A stretch of 38,161 nt of DNA from Winogradskyella sp. (GTDB lineage: Bacteria; Bacteroidota; Bacteroidia; Flavobacteriales; Flavobacteriaceae). Under the pieces are notes generated by a model. The model saw only the letters and a list, made by a program, of their open reading frames with translations, did not search any database and was not told the DNA's origin. The DNA is taken from assembly GCF_003712105.1 (NCBI RefSeq), contig NZ_RHLG01000009.1, positions 1-38,161 on the forward strand, written 5' to 3'. The position numbers were made by a program, and so were the translations under genes. Below are positions 36,946-38,161 of this stretch, piece by piece; the stretch's first letter is position 1, and each line of letters opens with the position of its first letter.

Positions 36946-37779
36946 ATGAATTTTGAAAAAACTACAGAGAAAGATTCAAATTATGACAATCTCGAAAACA
37001 TGTCAATAAATGAGATTATCACTAATATAAATAATGAAGATAAAACTGTTCCTATTGCTGTAGAAAAAGCACTTCCCCATATAAAAGCATTAATAGAAAA
37101 GGTAGTGGAAAAGCTGCAAAAGGGTGGACGACTCTTTTATATAGGTGCTGGGACTAGTGGTCGTCTAGGTATTTTAGATGCTTCTGAATGCCCACCAACA
37201 TTCGGTGTTCCCCATGATTTGGTTATAGGTTTAATTGCTGGTGGTGATAACGCTATTCGTAAAGCTGTAGAAAATGCTGAAGATTCTCTTACTCAAGGAT
37301 ATAAAGACCTTTTAAAGCATAATATCTCCAATAATGATATTGTAATAGGTATTGCAGCATCTGGAACCACACCATATGTTGTAAGTACATTAATGAAATG
37401 TAATGATGAAGGTATTGTTACTGGATGTATTACCTGTAATAAAAACAGTCCATTAAGTTTAGCTGCCCAATTCCCAATTGAAGTTATAGTTGGGCCAGAA
37501 TTTGTAACTGGAAGTTCAAGAATGAAAGCTGGTACAGCACAAAAATTAGTACTTAACATGATCACCACTAGTAGTATGATTCGATTAGGTAAAATAAAAG
37601 GGAACAAAATGGTTGATATGCAACTTAGTAATAATAAGTTAGTTAATAGAGGTACTAAAATGATTATTGATGAATTGAACATTTCTGAAACTGAAGCTCA
37701 AGAGCTTTTAAATAGATACGGTAGTGTTAGAAAAGTAATTCAAAAATTTAAAAATGGAAGAGACAAAGAGAACAGATAA
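36946..37779 (+). CDS. murQ: N-acetylmuramic acid 6-phosphate etherase
   Basis: MurQ splits MurNAc-6-phosphate into GlcNAc-6-phosphate and D-lactate in peptidoglycan recycling. The 277-residue SIS-domain protein has the signature GAGTSGRLGILDASECPPTFG (about residues 66-86 broken here as GAGTSGRLG and DASECPPTF, the latter with the catalytic Glu), AVENAED with the second acidic residue, and GIAASGTTPYVV and TGSSRMKAGTAQKL. The length is at the lower end for the family, as is common in Bacteroidota. It overlaps the next small gene by 26 bases. Confidence 0.95.
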   Translation: MNFEKTTEKDSNYDNLENMSINEIITNINNEDKTVPIAVEKALPHIKALIEKVVEKLQKGGRLFYIGAGTSGRLGILDASECPPTFGVPHDLVIGLIAGGDNAIRKAVENAEDSLTQGYKDLLKHNISNNDIVIGIAASGTTPYVVSTLMKCNDEGIVTGCITCNKNSPLSLAAQFPIEVIVGPEFVTGSSRMKAGTAQKLVLNMITTSSMIRLGKIKGNKMVDMQLSNNKLVNRGTKMIIDELNISETEAQELLNRYGSVRKVIQKFKNGRDKENR

Positions 37780-37990
37780 GAAAACCTTAACCAAAGGCAT
37801 ACAAATTATGATTGCATGTCTATTTCTAATGTTTATTGGGCCTACCCTACTACATATTGCATTCTCTAATCAAGAAAAATCGCTTTACATACCTTTACTA
37901 ATTCTTGGTGTTCTATGCTGTATTCTAGCAATTCTAGCATTATTTCGGGGTATAAATACTATAGTAAATAGTGTATTCGGTAAGAGGTAA
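37754..37990 (+). CDS. DUF6095-like small membrane protein
   Basis: A 78-residue protein with a charged N-terminus (EETKRTDKKTLTKG) and two hydrophobic membrane segments, IMIACLFLMFIGPTLLHIAF and LYIPLLILGVLCCILAILALF. I associate it from memory with DUF6095, a family found next to murQ in Flavobacteria. The function is unknown. It starts inside the last 26 bases of murQ in a different frame, which suggests translational coupling. Confidence 0.8.
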   Translation: MEETKRTDKKTLTKGIQIMIACLFLMFIGPTLLHIAFSNQEKSLYIPLLILGVLCCILAILALFRGINTIVNSVFGKR

Positions 37991-38033
37991 AACACTTTCA
38001 CTCTACCTCGTAACATTCTAATAATTGTAAAAC

Positions 38034-38065
38034 AAAAAAATCCTCAACGATTATGTTGAGGATTT
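38034..38065 (-). terminator. Terminator downstream of the 5S rRNA gene
   Basis: Inverted repeat AATCCTCAAC (38039-38048) and GTTGAGGATT (38055-38064), perfect over 10 pairs, with a run of A from 38034 that reads as a U-tract on the minus strand. It closes the rRNA operon. It could also act in part on the plus strand after DUF6095. Confidence 0.9.
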
Positions 38066-38071
38066 AAAAAA

Positions 38072-38161
38072 GGCGGCGACCTACTCTTCCACAGTAAGCA
38101 GTACCATCGGCGCAAACGGGCTTAACTTCTCTGTTCGGAAAGGTAAGAGGTGAGCCCCGTC
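38072..38161 (-). rRNA. rrf: 5S ribosomal RNA (3' part, truncated by window edge)
   Basis: The minus strand reads from the conserved GACGGGGCTCACCTC region through CCGAACAGAGAAGTTAAGCC (the universally conserved loop of 5S rRNA) to GAAGAGTAGGTCGCCGCC at the 3' end. About 90 of the usual 110 or so bases are inside the window; the 5' end lies beyond it. An rRNA operon probably continues on the minus strand to the right. Confidence 0.95.

Noticed and set aside
37293..37682. 129-codon open frame on the minus strand
   Set aside because: Antisense shadow of murQ, with no start context or homology I recognise.

Overview
The window looks like a chromosome segment from a marine, low-GC member of the Flavobacteriaceae (Bacteroidota), near genera such as Winogradskyella, Olleya or Psychroserpens. 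This is an inference from gene content. The lineage marks are a Bacteroidota-type RNA polymerase omega subunit, a PorD/DUF4835 protein next to coaBC, a very long GAPDH, a DUF4249 protein paired with a TonB-dependent receptor, DUF2279, DUF6095 and DUF6913 proteins, several promoters matching the TAnnTTTG -7 box of this phylum, and no clear Shine-Dalgarno sites. Almost everything is housekeeping. I see no prophage, insertion sequence, CRISPR array or defence island.

Positions 1-6368 (minus strand) hold an envelope and core-metabolism run: DUF6913 protein, dapA, bamD, rpoZ, coaBC, porD and a window-truncated recN. Positions 6442-8124 (plus) hold a 5'-nucleotidase split into two genes, with the C-terminal domain gene first. 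Positions 8131-12921 (minus) hold a membrane protein and the tight set GNAT-prmC-LOG-ligA. Positions 12953-16504 (plus) hold LEA2 lipoprotein-ribD-HAD-EamA-YigZ, in which three consecutive genes appear to start at TTG. A thioesterase lies on the minus strand before dnaA, a low-molecular-weight phosphatase and an RsmI-like methyltransferase (17130-19775, plus).

Positions 19772-23791 (minus) form a cell-wall block: dapF, GNAT, mltG, DUF2279 protein and a lysozyme-fold protein. From 23918 to 30035 (plus) come a Deg protease, gap, a membrane coiled-coil protein, a GNAT, an orphan lipoprotein, trmD and rplS, separated by strong intrinsic terminators. From 30721 to 37990 (plus) come a pentapeptide-repeat protein, monomeric isocitrate dehydrogenase, a TonB receptor with its DUF4249 partner, murQ and a DUF6095 protein. 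The window ends in the 3' part of a 5S rRNA on the minus strand, with its terminator.

The most interesting element is the only long gene-free stretch, 30036-30720. After the rplS terminator it contains about 400 bases that look like an independent structured RNA: a possible promoter, several stems including GNRA and UUCG tetraloops, possible long-range pairings, and a terminator. It lacks the signatures of tmRNA, RNase P RNA, SRP RNA and group I or II introns, and I cannot assign it to a known family. All calls rest on reading the sequence; no database search or folding program was run.
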